Source of the DNA: Lucinisca nassula
Taxonomy: Eukaryota > Mollusca > Bivalvia > Lucinida > Lucinidae
DNA length: 64,000 bases
Assembly: GCA_963580285.1 (NCBI GenBank)
Contig: OY757026.1
Span: 48,335,143-48,399,142 of the forward strand
Direction: 5' to 3'
Shown: positions 38,480 to 49,315 of the stretch, in pieces
How the letters are laid out: every line of letters starts with the position of its first letter
Position numbering within the stretch: the stretch's first letter is position 1
Program-made: the position numbers and the translations under genes
Notes under the pieces: model-generated
What the model saw: the letters and a program-made list of their open reading frames with translations, nothing else
Told to the model about the DNA's origin: nothing
The model's database searches: none

Positions 38480-38950
38480 TAGGCAATTTTTCTGCTTCGA
38501 TCAACAGAGAATGTTGTTTGTCTTGCTCATAAATTTTAAAATGCATTTTAAAATTTATGAGCAAGACTTAGTTTTTATGCTCAAATGCCTGTTTATAAAT
38601 TTCAAAATGCCAACACCGGCATAAATTTATAAGCAGGACTTACTTATTGTCATGCTCAAATGTTTTAAGAATGAATAAAATTTTATTATCTTGTGGCCAG
38701 ATTTTATATCAGAAATAGTAAAGATTTTCTGTCACCCACTGACATTCTTTCACAATCACTATATTACTGGGCCAGAACATAAAAAAAAATCCTGCAATAA
38801 GACCAGTGAAGTCAAAGATCAGCCTGCACTCAGTACAACAGTTTTTGCTTAGCTCCCTTTGGATAGTCCAGATATCGAAGCAGCGAAGACTGATCAGACT
38901 GTGCGGATGCAACACAGTCTGATCTGAGTCAAAGCTGGTTGCAAACCCTT
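38480..38950. repeat. Hairpin and inverted words
   Basis: 38518-38572: GTCTTGCTCATAAATTTTAA AATGC and its mirror, with a decayed copy up to 38640. 38797-38945: ACCAGTGAAGTCAAAGATCA GCCTGCA ... CAGTCTGATCTGAGTCAAAG CTGGTTGC, a larger imperfect inverted pair. Confidence 0.6.
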
Positions 38951-39025
38951 ATTGCAGGTTTATTGCGGACTAAACAAAATTAGTGTATACCGCGACAGAG
39001 GTAAGGGCGAGGATTATGGCCATGT

Positions 39026-39370
39026 AAAATCGATTTAAGCCCCCCAGTGAAATTATTTCCACTGACCGTTCCAAGGCGGTTCTTCTGTGGCGGTTTATTT
39101 ATGTTGTTGTTTGTTACTTACTGTGTGTATCACTTGTGTCTTTTTATTTTGGATGGCCATTTGGCCATTTTGTGGGAAAGTAACTGTCCTTATGGCCTTC
39201 CATTGTTTAGGTTTCCATTATGGTCTGGTCGCTTCATGTTTGTGGTTCTTTCCCTCTGGTGTCTTTGATGGGTGGAGTAAGTTAATTGTATCGATTCCTG
39301 ATCTTTGTTTTACTTCTACTTTTCATTATGTGCTGGCTCTTTTTAGGGGAAGTGCGCTCTATATTGTTTT
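39026..39370 (+). repeat. Dispersed repeat, single copy of the 1.0-1.6 kb family
   Basis: TTTCCACTGACCGTTCCA, GGATGGCCATTTGGCCATTT, AGGTTTCCATTATGGTCTGG and GGGTGGAGTAAGTTAATTGT are the reverse complement of the tandem units at 1018-1562. The open frame is a by-product. Confidence 0.7.
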
Positions 39371-39577
39371 GAATGTTAAAATCATGCTTGATAAATTCAT
39401 CCAAAAGAAGTTAATTATTATTCATAATGCTCAGATCATGGCCTGAACAGAGAAACACATATTCAGAAAATTTCTAAAAAATAAGTTGTGTTATTTTTAT
39501 TTTGTTTAATGTACTGTCCTACAAAGCAGATTTCTTAAGTGTTCAATAGAAACTACATAGCACATTATTTCTTTTAA

Positions 39578-39797
39578 CACATTGTATGCGGGAAACCCCT
39601 AAAGGGGTACTTGGCAAACAGTGCCGGCCCAGATCAGACGCCGCAGAATGTGGCGTCAGATCAGGGCCTGTACTATTTGCTAACAGAATTTTTTGTCAAA
39701 ATTAGAACAAAAACGAACAAATAGGCCTGAAATCCTTGTATGAGAAATGGACTTGTCCAACATATAGCAATGGAAGAGTCCACTAGTACACAATGGG
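39578..39797. mobile_element. TTAA-flanked MITE, type 2, copy 1
   Basis: TTAA at 39574-39577 and 39798-39801. Ends CACATTGTATGC and (reverse complement) CCCATTGTGTACTAGTG. Core: GGCAAACAGTGCCGGCCCAG ATCAGACGCCGC and its mirror. Confidence 0.8.
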
Positions 39798-40688
39798 TTA
39801 ATAATATACACAGTGCTTCAGGAATACAAAATTGTCTAATCAAAATATGGTATTATTTTGGAGAGCATGACTACACATAGAAAAATATTACGAAAAATAG
39901 ATAGCCCATTATCAAACATGCCTGTTTTTATCAAAAGTAAATAAGTTAAAAAACATTTTAATATTCAACTTGTCTGTCTGTCTGTGCAGCCAACTGAAAC
40001 TTCATTTTCAACATTAAGCCCCTTTGCTAATTAGGACTGGCAGATGGTTTTTTCAAAGTGTTTTTCTTCTGATTTTTAACAGAAAATAACGCTTGCCAAG
40101 CACATGATTCACACGTAATGTCAAGCCTTCGTTTCTATTAAAAAATAGTTTAAAATATCAGATTTTCGTCTGCTCAGGATAGATGATTCACAGATAATGT
40201 CATGCGCCATTTTCTTTGATAAATAATGTGAAAATGTGCTAGGATTTTATATAGCAGCAGTCAGAAGTGATTTACTTAAAAAGGCATTGTTGCAAACAGT
40301 GTGCACCCTGATCAGACTGCTCCTATAGGAGCAGTCTGATCAGGGTTCACACCATTTGCCTGTATGCAAGTGACAGTCATACGCTAGTGCTAGACAGCCC
40401 AAACATCTTGATCCTTAGGACTTCAACAAGCTAGTAGATTCTGGGGAGTACAGTTGCCACAGCTTCTTAATTTATTCCTGCAAATTCACTAAGTGAATGA
40501 CAAACAGTGGAAATCCAGATCCGATGGCTTCTGAAGAAGCCATCTGATCTGGCTTTGCACTGTTTGCAAAATCTAGATCTGATTTGCAGGACTTTGACAA
40601 GCTAGTAGATTCTGGGGAGTACAGTTGATAAATAATTATTATTTCTTAAGTGTTCAATAGAAACTACATAGCACATTATTTCTTTTAA

Positions 40689-40909
40689 CACATTGTATGC
40701 GGGAAACCCCTATAGGGGTACTTGGCAAACAGTGCAGGCCCAGATCAGACGCCGCAGAATGTGGCGTCAGATCAGGGCCTGTACTATTTGCTAACAGAAT
40801 TTTTTGTCAAAATTAGAACAAAAACGAACAAATAGGCCTGACAATCCTTGTATGAGAAATGGACTTGTCCAACATATAGCAATGGAAGAGTCCACTAGTA
40901 CACAATGGG
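40689..40909. mobile_element. TTAA-flanked MITE, type 2, copy 2
   Basis: Duplicate of 39578-39797 within the 1.1-kb tandem duplication; TTAA at 40685-40688 and 40910-40913. It moved by duplication, not by its own transposition. Confidence 0.8.
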
Positions 40910-42258
40910 TTAATATACACAGTGCTTCCGGAATATACAAAATTGTCCAATCAAAATATGGTATTATTTTGGAGAGCATGACTACACATAGAAAAATATT
41001 ACGAAAAATAGATAGCCCATTATCAAACATGCCTGTTTTTATCAAAAGTAAATAAGTTAAAAAACATTTTAATATTCAACTTGTCTGTCTGTCTGTGCAG
41101 CCAACTGAAACTTCATTTTCAACATTAAGCCCCTTTGCTAATTAGGACTGGCAGATGGTTTTTTCAAAGTGTTTTTCTTCTGATTTTTAACAGAAAATAA
41201 GGCTTGACATTTCATGTGAATCACCTGCCAAGCACATGATTCACACGTAATGTCAAGCCTTCGTTTCTATTAAAAAAATAGTTTAAAATATCAGATTTTC
41301 GTCTGCTTTGGATAGATGATTCACAGATAATGTCATGCGCCATTTTCTTTGATAAATAATGTGAAAATGTGCTAGGATTTTATATAGCAGCAGTCAGAAG
41401 TGATTTACTTTAAAAGCCATTGTTGCAAACAGTGTGCACCCTGATCAGACTGCTCCTATAGGAGCAGTCTGATCTGGGTTCACACTGTTTGCCTGTGTAC
41501 AAGTGACAGGCATATGCTAGTGCTAGACAGCCAAAAACTCCTGACCCTTAGGACTTTGACAAGCTAGTAGATTCTGGGAGTACAGTTGCCACAGCTTCCT
41601 AATTTATTTCTTAAATTCACTAACTGAATGACAAACAGTGAAAATCCAGATCAGATGGCTTCTGAAGAAGCCATCTGATCTGGATATGCACTGTTTGCAA
41701 AATCTAGATCAGATTTGCAGGACTTTGACAAGCTAGTAGATTCTGGGGAGTACAGTTGCCACAACTTCCTGATTTATTTCTTAAATTCACTAAATGAATG
41801 ACAAACAGTGAAAATCCAGATCAGATGGCTTCTGGAGAAGCCATCTGATCTGGATTTGCACTGTTCGCAAAATCTAGATCAGATCAGATGGCATATTCTG
41901 ACTCAGCTGGACAAGTGTTAATGGGTCTGTGATGTATTTCTTAGATCAAATATGGTACATTTAGTGTACTTGATAGCATGTAAGCATGTATGTGCATTGT
42001 AGTTAAGTCTGTATTTATTGTTTTATAGAGAGGATTGTATATAAAGTACGTATGCTACGTTGTATATGTGCCGCAGCAGTCGAAAACTGGCTCTTTAGCA
42101 TGTGCGCTTAGTGAAGTCTTGGATCATTCTATAAACTAGCCAGGGTACAGTCAACTCTCCTTATACCCACATTCGATACAACAACAAAACCCATTATAAC
42201 GACATTTTCAATGGCACTAATCCTTTGCTCAATTTGAAGTTATTTATTACTTCAAAAA

Positions 42259-42327
42259 CAAATGTTGTGGATATTTGTTAGAATCGCCTCACTGATGCGA
42301 TTCTAACAAATATTCACAACATTTGTG
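42259..42327. repeat. Palindrome family 2, short copy
   Basis: ACAAATGTTGTGGATATTTG TTAGAATCGC and its mirror, meeting at a CTCACTGATG centre. Nearly perfect arms of about 31 bp. Confidence 0.8.
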
Positions 42328-42421
42328 AGGCGCTTCTAACAAATCCAAAAGATTAGCTTCTTGGAGAAATTAATGTAAATATTATCATTATTATGTATCT
42401 TGTGTAATACTTCTTGCTGGG

Positions 42422-42752
42422 TAAAGCCCGCGCCCATAGGGGCTTGAAGAAATATATGGGCTGCACGATGCTTCCACGCAGAGCTGAATCCGGCCCGCAA
42501 ACTAGTACTGGTAAACCGCTTTGAGGATCTAAGCCTGTCCAGGAACCGCGGTGCGAGGCGGACCATCCATGCTAATAAACCCTATTGGTTTCATTGGGCG
42601 ACAGGGCTTGAGATGTCATTTCATCTCAATGTCGGGTAAAAGTCCCACAAAATTGGAAGCAACGTCTCCAAAATGACCTATACAGTGTTGACGGGGACGT
42701 TAAACCTCAAATCAAACAAACAAAACTGTATGTAAAAAACAAAAAACAAAAA
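42422..42752 (+). mobile_element. SINE-A, full-length copy with 13-bp duplication
   Basis: GCCCGCGCCCATAGGGGCTT start and a long CAAACAAA ... AAAAAACAAAAAAC tail. ACTTCTTGCTGGG flanks both sides (42409-42421, 42753-42765). Confidence 0.92.
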
Positions 42753-42884
42753 ACTTCTTGCTGGGATTCTTTATAGCGGCAAATTCACTATAACCGCAAA
42801 CTGTAATGGAACAAATACTTGCGTTATAGCGAGGGTCCTCTCCATCTCATTTGGAGACACACACTGGTGATTGGGAAGAAGCAT

Positions 42885-43290
42885 TCTTGCACACCAGACA
42901 AGTAAATCCACGATTTTACCCTGGGATAGAAATTTGTGTTCTGACCCTGTTGTTCCCACCCAAAATCGAATATAATCGCGTGTTTGATAAATGCACTGGT
43001 TGATTAGGACCTCGTATGCGCCATCGTTATGGTTGACGTCACTAAACATTCCTGCAGTGTCAAAACAATATGGCGAACGTTGGTAACCGAAGTGACTGCA
43101 GCATTAAAAATCCCCGCTTAGTAATGGAAGGTATGCAAGAAAAAGAATCCAATATGGGTGTGAGGTGTTGATAGAAAAATCCGTCCCTCGGGATCACTGT
43201 CCGGCATCACTCGGCAAGCCTCGTGATGCCAGACAGTGTCCCTCAGGACAGATTTTTCCATCCACCCTCACACCCATATAAGATTCTTAT
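42885..43290. repeat. Dispersed repeat ending in a 147-bp palindrome, copy 2
   Basis: Same unit as 23530-24050: ATTTTACCCTGGGATAGAAA, AATATAATCGCGTGTTTGAT, then the palindrome at 43142-43288 (AATCCGTCCCTCGGGATCAC ... mirror). Arms have a few more mismatches than copy 1. Confidence 0.8.
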
Positions 43291-43441
43291 AGGTTCGATC
43301 AGGCTGTTTGAACATGCAGGATGATTAGAGTCTTTGCTTGGTGTACAGGCTTCAAGATGCTTTTTTGATTGACACGGACCATATATAGTACATATACCGC
43401 ATTAGGCCAAAAAACTATAATGTGCTACAGAGAGAACTTAA

Positions 43442-43889
43442 CCCATAAAGTGCTAGTCATGACATTTGTCATCTGTTTTGTCGTCTGCCTGTTACTATAA
43501 CGCTGTGCATGCTGGGTAATTTATTGCAGCAGATGACATTTTGAAATATTTTTCTAAATTTCCCAGGAATCAGGATTTGACATCTCATGCAAATTGTCTC
43601 CATAGGAGACAATTTGCATGAGATGTCAAGCCCTGTATTCTGGAAAAAATAAGAAAAATATCAACAATTTGTCGTCTGCTGAATTAGCCTAGAGAATGCT
43701 AGAGGTTAAAACTCCGTTTTAAACAGTGTGGACCCAGATCAGACTGCTCCTCAACGAGCAGTCAGTCTGATCTGGGTCCACACTATTTGCCTGTGTGCAA
43801 AAATATTTTTAATAAGTTTGCAAGAGGATTCCGCAGAGGACATAAACAGACGACATTTTCAGATGCAGGTTTTCTCGGCATCTTGAGGG
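43442..43889. mobile_element. TTAA-flanked MITE, type 3, with nested hairpin
   Basis: TTAA at 43438-43441 and 43890-43893. Ends CCCATAAAGTGC and (reverse complement) CCCTCAAGATGC. It contains a core palindrome with CAGATCAGACTGCTCCTC and an independent hairpin at about 43565-43640 (GACATCTCATGCAAATTGTC and its mirror). Confidence 0.75.
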
Positions 43890-44319
43890 TTAATTTATGT
43901 CATATATAGGGGATTTCTCACTGAATGGTTATTTCCCATATGGAATTAATGAAATGGCAGGCTCATAGATTTCATATAGAATGACCAAACATTATGACAA
44001 GTGTGGGATTCTGCTCCCCACATAACTGGTTTTAACTGTCAATTCAGTGAGAATTTTTTTTTTATAAAACTTGGTGAAAATACATGAGTCTAAGATGTAT
44101 GGTTTGTTTACCTTGGCCGAGTTGAACTTGTTCTTAAGTCACTATGGGGGTGGTGGGATGACACAAAGGTGAGGTGTATGAATGTCATTTGACGTGTCAC
44201 CAGTAACAATTCTGATTCTGATCACTGGGACATCCATCTGATATTGGCTTACAATTGGACAAGGCCTGCTGTCCTTCTTTTACCTGGCGACCCAAGAATG
44301 AGTTTGAGACAACCATGGT

Positions 44320-44625
44320 TTTGTTTGTTTGATTTGAGGTTTAACGTCCCCGTCAACACTGTAAAGGTCATTTTGGAGACATTGCTTCCAATTTTGTGGG
44401 ACTTTTACCCGACATTTGAGATGAAATGACATCTCAAGCCCTGTCACCCAATGAAACCAATAGGGTTTATTAGCATGGACGGTCTGCCTCGCACCGCGGT
44501 TTCTGGACAGGCTTAGATCCTCTTAGCGGTTTACCAGTACTAGTGTGTGGGCCGGATTAAGCTCTGCGTGGAAGCATCATGCAGCCCATATATTTCTTCA
44601 AGCCCCTATGGGCGGAGGCCGGCTA
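44320..44625 (-). mobile_element. SINE-A copy with 14-bp duplication
   Basis: GTTTGTTTGATTTGAGGTTT ... CCCCTATGGGCGGAGGCCGG on +. Flanks GAGACAACCATGGT (44306-44319) and GAGACAACCGTGGT (44626-44639) differ at one base, so this insertion is older than those with perfect flanks. Confidence 0.9.
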
Positions 44626-44760
44626 GAGACAACCGTGGTAAAGAAGCCCTCAGTGTTAGACCCATCAAAATTTCACTGTAGTTTAGAATGGGCCGCAGAG
44701 CCCAAGTTAAACTTCGTTCCATATAAGTGGGGTATAGGGGTGATAGGGATAATTAAAGGG

Positions 44761-44920
44761 CATTTTTCTTTATATTTGTTAGAAACATATGCTGTGGGTA
44801 CTTCTTAGAATTGCCTCATTGAGCAGTACCCACATCATGTTTATGTTGTGGGTACTTGTTAGAATCGCCTCTTTGAGGCGATTCTAACAAGTACCCAAAA
44901 CATATGGAAAAGAAAAAAAT
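44761..44920. repeat. Palindrome family 2 copy
   Basis: CATATGCTGTGGGTACTTCT TAGAATTGCCTC, then a second hairpin TATGTTGTGGGTACTTGTTA GAATCGCCTC and its mirror, ending AACATATGGAAAAGAAAAAA. Confidence 0.7.
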
Positions 44921-45079
44921 CCCTTGACTTCTTATCGGAAGCTATAGGTAAAGAAATATTTATTTTAGATTATTATTTGACGCTTTTAGTTTGAAAAACA
45001 CTAGTCATGCTTGTACATAGTCATTTCAGCAGCCTTGTTATGGACTGTCTCTGATGATAATTATTTTGCGATTTTTTTA

Positions 45080-45340
45080 ATGTTGTGAAAAAATGCGTAA
45101 TCCTTTGGAAGCAAAGACTACAGTACAGAACTGAAAACCATGGAGCATACAAGATTTTTCTGGACCATATTAGCTAGTTTTGGCCAATTATGCCTCATCA
45201 GTGACCCTCAAATATTTTCTAAGTTCCGCAATGAAATCAATGATCCAAGAGAGCTAGAAAATATAACACACACTATGATGAAGGGCAGGGAGACTTTTTA
45301 CGGCCGCCACACATTCCCATTACCCTTTCATCTCTTAAGT
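45080..45340 (+). repeat. Direct repeat pair, copy 1
   Basis: TTTGGAAGCAAAGACTACAG, TAGCTAGTTTTGGCCAATTA and GCCTCATCAGTGACCCTCAA match 46550-46780 in the same orientation at about 1.46 kb distance. Confidence 0.75.
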
Positions 45341-45415
45341 TTGTGAAGTGGAATCTTCCATCATAGCCATTCTTGTGAATATGTAGAAAGTTTTTGCAAA
45401 GTTATTTACAGGATA

Positions 45416-45695
45416 GCAAACAGTGTTGATCCAGATGAGATGGCTCATTGTGAGACATCTAATCTGGATCTACACTGTAAGCAAACTGAGTCTCTTCAAT
45501 TGTTCACAAGGTTAAAAGGGCTGTAGTGAAAGGGTAGATTTCCCTCCAGTTTAAACCCTTGAAATGTCATTGACAACAATTGTCGTCTGCTTGATGTCTG
45601 TTGGTTACTTTAAAAGTCATTGTTGCAGTGTGGACCCAGATCAGACTGCTCCTCTAGGAGCAGTCTGATCTTGGTTCATACTGTTTGGCTGTATG
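45416..45695. repeat. Two core palindromes
   Basis: 45416-45484: GCAAACAGTGTTGATCCAGA TGAGATGG and mirror. 45630-45692: GTGTGGACCCAGATCAGACT GCTCCT and mirror. The second is preceded by TTTAAACCCTTGAAATGTC, a possible decayed TTAA|CCCTT end at about 45553. Confidence 0.65.
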
Positions 45696-46144
45696 CAAAA
45701 ACAAGTATTGTAGATGCTTTTGGTTCTTACTTGTTTCTTTTATTGGAGGTCCGGACTTGATAGTTCCACATGCTGTTGGCATTTCCTCATTCAACTTGTG
45801 ACAATGTACACTAGTCCAGATATGAAAAGGGGTATACTCGAAAAGGAAAGAATTTGCTCTTTCCTTTTAAGTACACATGATATGGGGAAACAAATTAATG
45901 TTGAAATGAGTAGCTTCCCTTGGTGGTTTGTCCATTTGCTCTCATTGTGTGGGTACTTTCAGACTGAGTGAGTGAGTTTTAGTTTTACGTCCCACCAACA
46001 GTGAAGGTCATATGGAGACGGGTACTTTCAGACTGACCTTTAACCTTTAAGACACAAACATCTTACTTGTCCACTTGTTGTTTGGGGCAAGACAGCAATT
46101 TTTCAACAAAACAAGTGCATTAGAATGGGGATAACTGTTTTGGG

Positions 46145-46250
46145 GGAGGTAAATCACCAGTTTTATGGTCGCAAATTACGTTTTACGGCTCTGCTAATGC
46201 GTAGCCGTAAAACGAAATTTCCGAACATAAGACCATCAATTTACCTCCCC
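46145..46250. repeat. Hairpin with GGGGAGGTAAAT arms
   Basis: GGGGAGGTAAATCACCAGTT TTATGGTC, a CGTTTTACGGCT inner stem and the mirrored AATTTACCTCCCC. A SINE-A copy begins 8 bp later. Confidence 0.7.
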
Positions 46251-46257
46251 AAATATC

Positions 46258-46838
46258 GGCCCCCGCCCATCGGGACTTGAAGAAATAGATGGGCTGCATG
46301 ATGCTTCCACGCAGAGCTGGAACAAACCGCACACGGCTACTGGTAAACAGCTTAGAGGATCTAAGCCTGCCCAGGCAAAGCTGTGCGTGTTGGACCGCCC
46401 ATGCTAATAAACCTTGTTGGTTTCATTTGGGTGACAAGGCTTGAGATGTCATCTCATCTCAATGTTGGGTAAAAATCCCTCAAAATTGGAAGCAACATCT
46501 CCAAAATGACCTATACAGTTTTGACGGGAATGTTAAATATGTTCTATAAAAGGGTTATTCTTTGGAAGCAAGGAATACTCTACAGAACTGAAAAATATGG
46601 AGAGTATATGTTTTCTGGGCCAGACTAGCTAGTTTCGGCCAATTAGGCCTCATCAGTAACCCTCAGATATTTTCAAAATTCCACAATGGAATCATTGATC
46701 CCAAAGGACAAGAAAATATACACTATGATGTAGGGCAGGGAGACGTTTTACCGCCGCAACACATTCCCACACACCAGCTGTAGTGAAGTTAAATATGTTT
46801 TATAAAAGGGTTATCCTTTGAAACCTCAAATCAAATGA
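46258..46838 (+). mobile_element. SINE-A copy split by a nested insertion
   Basis: GGCCCCCGCCCATCGGGACT to GACGGGAATGTTAA at 46544, then about 270 bp of unrelated sequence, then AAACCTCAAATCAAATG, which completes the SINE tail. ACCTCCCCAAAT precedes and follows the whole. The insert is homologous to 45080-45340. Confidence 0.75.
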
Positions 46839-47144
46839 AACCTCCCCAAATGACAATTTTGCATACAGTTATTCTTTAATATATCCCTTAATTGTCCGTG
46901 TTACTTCTTATCTGAACCATTGTTGTAGCAGCTTATGCTTTTTGGGGCAATCAAAAAAGTCCAAATTTATCATCAGGTGCATAATCAAAACAAGGTCTTT
47001 GTTTGTTTCAAAGGGGATATGTTTTACATTTATATTTTCTTCTTTTTCTTCTGTAGGCAAGTTGTAGCATGTGTGCTACTGATGAATTCAGAAAATTGAG
47101 AAAATAGAAATAAAAAATTATCTGCAAATTCTGTTCCCTCATTA

Positions 47145-47305
47145 TGTAGCAGGGCTGGAAAATTCTTCAAAAATTCCACTCGTCCTGCATGACTAGAGGC
47201 ATGTAGATTTTTGTAAATTTTGTAGGGACAAGACAAATTTTTACTCGTCGTCCAAAATTTTTACTCGTCATGGCGAGCGGATGAGTGGAATATTCCAGCC
47301 CTGTG
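47145..47305. mobile_element. Small MITE with CAGGGCTGGAA ends
   Basis: CAGGGCTGGAAAATTCTTC at 47151 and its inverse GAATATTCCAGCCCTG ending about 47302, with TTTTTACTCGTC words inside. hAT-like ends, but the flanking octamers do not match, so superfamily is uncertain. Confidence 0.55.
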
Positions 47306-47414
47306 TTGTTCATACTTTGTCAGTCTATTCTAAGCTTAGAGCTATAAAATTGTTTATCTCATCTTGATTTGTAAAGGCCTCTGTAATGATGTTTCAGATC
47401 AAAAGAGAATTCTT

Positions 47415-47636
47415 GGCCCAGTTGTTCAAAGCATCATCAGCTTAAAGAGCTTGTTATTAATGGTGAAATTGTTAAATGCTCTAACAAGTATAACATCTGA
47501 GATACTCTCATATTTTTGCTGGCAAATGGGAGTAGCTTTTGCATATGCAAAAGCTACTCACATTTTTTCAGCAAAAATATTAGTATAAATGTATTTGCAA
47601 TATTTAACGGCATCATTAGATTTGAACAGTTGGGCC
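47415..47636. mobile_element. MITE with GGCCCAGTTGTTCAAA ends, copy 2
   Basis: GGCCCAGTTGTTCAAAGCAT and (reverse complement) GGCCCAACTGTTCAAATCTA. Central hairpin with AGTAGCTTTTGCATATGCAA AAGCTACT. Same family as 20039-20284. Confidence 0.82.
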
Positions 47637-47859
47637 TGTGTCTTAAGATTATGGCAAAATAAGCAAGGAGTTACAGTTCTTGGCATGCCTGCTTTAAACA
47701 AGACACGATTTGGGAGTCCAGTTTTCTGTCTGTTTGATGAAACAAAAAGAAAATTTACCTTTTTTCGAAAAGACCAAAATATTTCATCTTGTGTATTGAA
47801 AAGATTTGAATTTTCATTGCTTTGCACTCATGAAATTCTGATGGTTTCAATACACTTGA

Positions 47860-48160
47860 CGGGGAACGGGAGGTCATGGGTTCGATCCCGGGCCGTGACA
47901 TACCAAAGTTGTTAAAAATGGTACTAGTTGCTCCTCGCTTGGCACTCAGATTTACGGGGTAGAGCTAGGACTGGTCGATCCAGTGTCAGGATAATGTGAC
48001 TGGGTGTGGTATCATGAAATGTGTCTGGGACATGATACTTCAGTGAGGCAGCACTATAAAAGTGAGCATTGAGCTCCCTGTCGCAACCAGACACCGTCGT
48101 GATATGACTGAAAAATTGTTGAAGCGACGTTAAACCCGAATTCACACACACACACACACA
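47860..48160 (+). mobile_element. SINE-E with tRNA B box and CA tail, 12-bp duplication
   Basis: GGGTTCGATCCCGGGCC is a perfect B box with its stem; the A box part is missing, so the copy is 5'-truncated. The body ends GAAGCGACGTTAAACCCGAA and a (CA)n tail (48142-48161). CAATACACTTGA flanks both sides (47848-47859, 48161-48172). The GACGTTAAAC-like 3' end resembles those of widespread mollusc SINEs (inference). Confidence 0.88.
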
Positions 48161-48224
48161 CAATACACTTGATGAAACATTTTGGTATTCATCCAGGGGT
48201 TGCATCACTAAAACATGCCTATAT

Positions 48225-48425
48225 AATTTTGACCCCCTTGAACCCCACTCTTATATAGTAAAACTGGGATTGACAGGGGTAAACCTTATTTTTCTAATTT
48301 CTGCTCTAAAATATAGATGCCCACAATCTATATTTTTAGAGGAAATTAGAAAAATATCACAATCTTAAAATTTTCATTTTTTCGGCCGTAAAGTTTACAG
48401 TGTATTTGTATAGGCATGTTTTCGT
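48225..48425. repeat. Palindrome family 2 related repeat
   Basis: ACCCCACTCTTATATAGTAA AACTGG, TAAACCTTATTTTTCTAATT TCTGC, AGATGCCCACAATCTATA and AAATTAGAAAAATATCACAA. The central hairpin is largely deleted. Confidence 0.6.
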
Positions 48426-48800
48426 AATGTGGGCCACCAGTTCTACCAACATTAGTTATGGCCCTCCCCCTAGCCAGTGTATTAAAGCCCATACAGGCAC
48501 AACTTAGCTTTCGACAGAATTCTTGTCTTCCAAGAAACATGTGACATCAACATGATTGACAGGGTGTTTTCACATGATGTGGCTAATGTATATATGTATA
48601 TACATGTATGTATGTATTATTTTAATTGTATCATAATACAAGACAAAAATACATGTACTTTAGAGAAGTATATACATTTGAGGCTTGGGCTTACTTTATG
48701 ATACCACATCCGTGTGACGTAGAGAATTCTTTTATAATCTCCAAAATGATTATTTTTCGGATGAGATTTTGGCACATCCGTGTGACATAGAGAATTCTTT

Positions 48801-49101
48801 TGTTTGTTTTGGAATTTAACGGCCCAGTCAACACTATTTTAGGTCATTTTTGAGCCGGTCAGTTTACCTATCCACACTTTTCCTGGGCAGGCTTATACGT
48901 AAACGGTTGACAAGTACAGTGCACATTCTTTCACCAGAAACTGACAACTGCCCTTCTTGAAACAGCAGAAGGGAGAGAATGACAGCAGAAAAGATTTCAT
49001 GATCAATCTCCATGAAAGAATGTTGCCGACCTCGGCAGGTATTGAACCCGTGTCCTCCTGATCGCCAGTCAGACGCGCATCCGACAGGTTCCGAGGCCGG
49101 C
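48801..49101 (-). mobile_element. SINE-B, full length with tRNA-like head, 12-bp duplication
   Basis: Read on minus from 49101: GCCGGCCTCGGAACCTGTCG GATGCGCG..., B box GGTTCAATACC, body with CAGAAACTGACAACTG and GGTAAACTGACCGGCTCAAA, and an AAACAAAC tail near 48801. AGAGAATTCTTT flanks both sides (48789-48800, 49102-49113). Confidence 0.9.
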
Positions 49102-49230
49102 AGAGAATTCTTTGATATCTCCAAAATGATTATTTTTCTGATGAGATTTTGTCATATTTTTCTTATTTATTCTCCAAACTTTGATTTTGGTGTCGTTAGA
49201 AAATGTATACCCCCTTAATCTCCAGTTTTT

Positions 49231-49284
49231 AGCTCACCAGAGCCGAAGGCTCCGGGGGAGCTTATAGGATAGGCAGTTGTCCGG

Positions 49285-49315
<31 letters not shown>

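Larger units (their letters stand above)
39531..41760. repeat. 1.1-kb tandem duplication
   Basis: Copy 1 (39531-40641) and copy 2 (40642-41760) match in order and almost base for base, offset about 1,111 bp. Each holds a TTAA-flanked MITE, a GTCTGTCTGTCTGTGCAGCC segment, a CACATGATTCACACGTAATG segment and two core palindromes. Copy 1 lacks about 34 bp (GGCTTGACATTTCATGTGAA ...) present in copy 2. A third partial unit of about 170 bp continues to 41885. Confidence 0.88.

Noticed and set aside
48580..48620. Promoter-like TATATA run
   Set aside because: It is a short TATATG/TATG microsatellite with no gene nearby.
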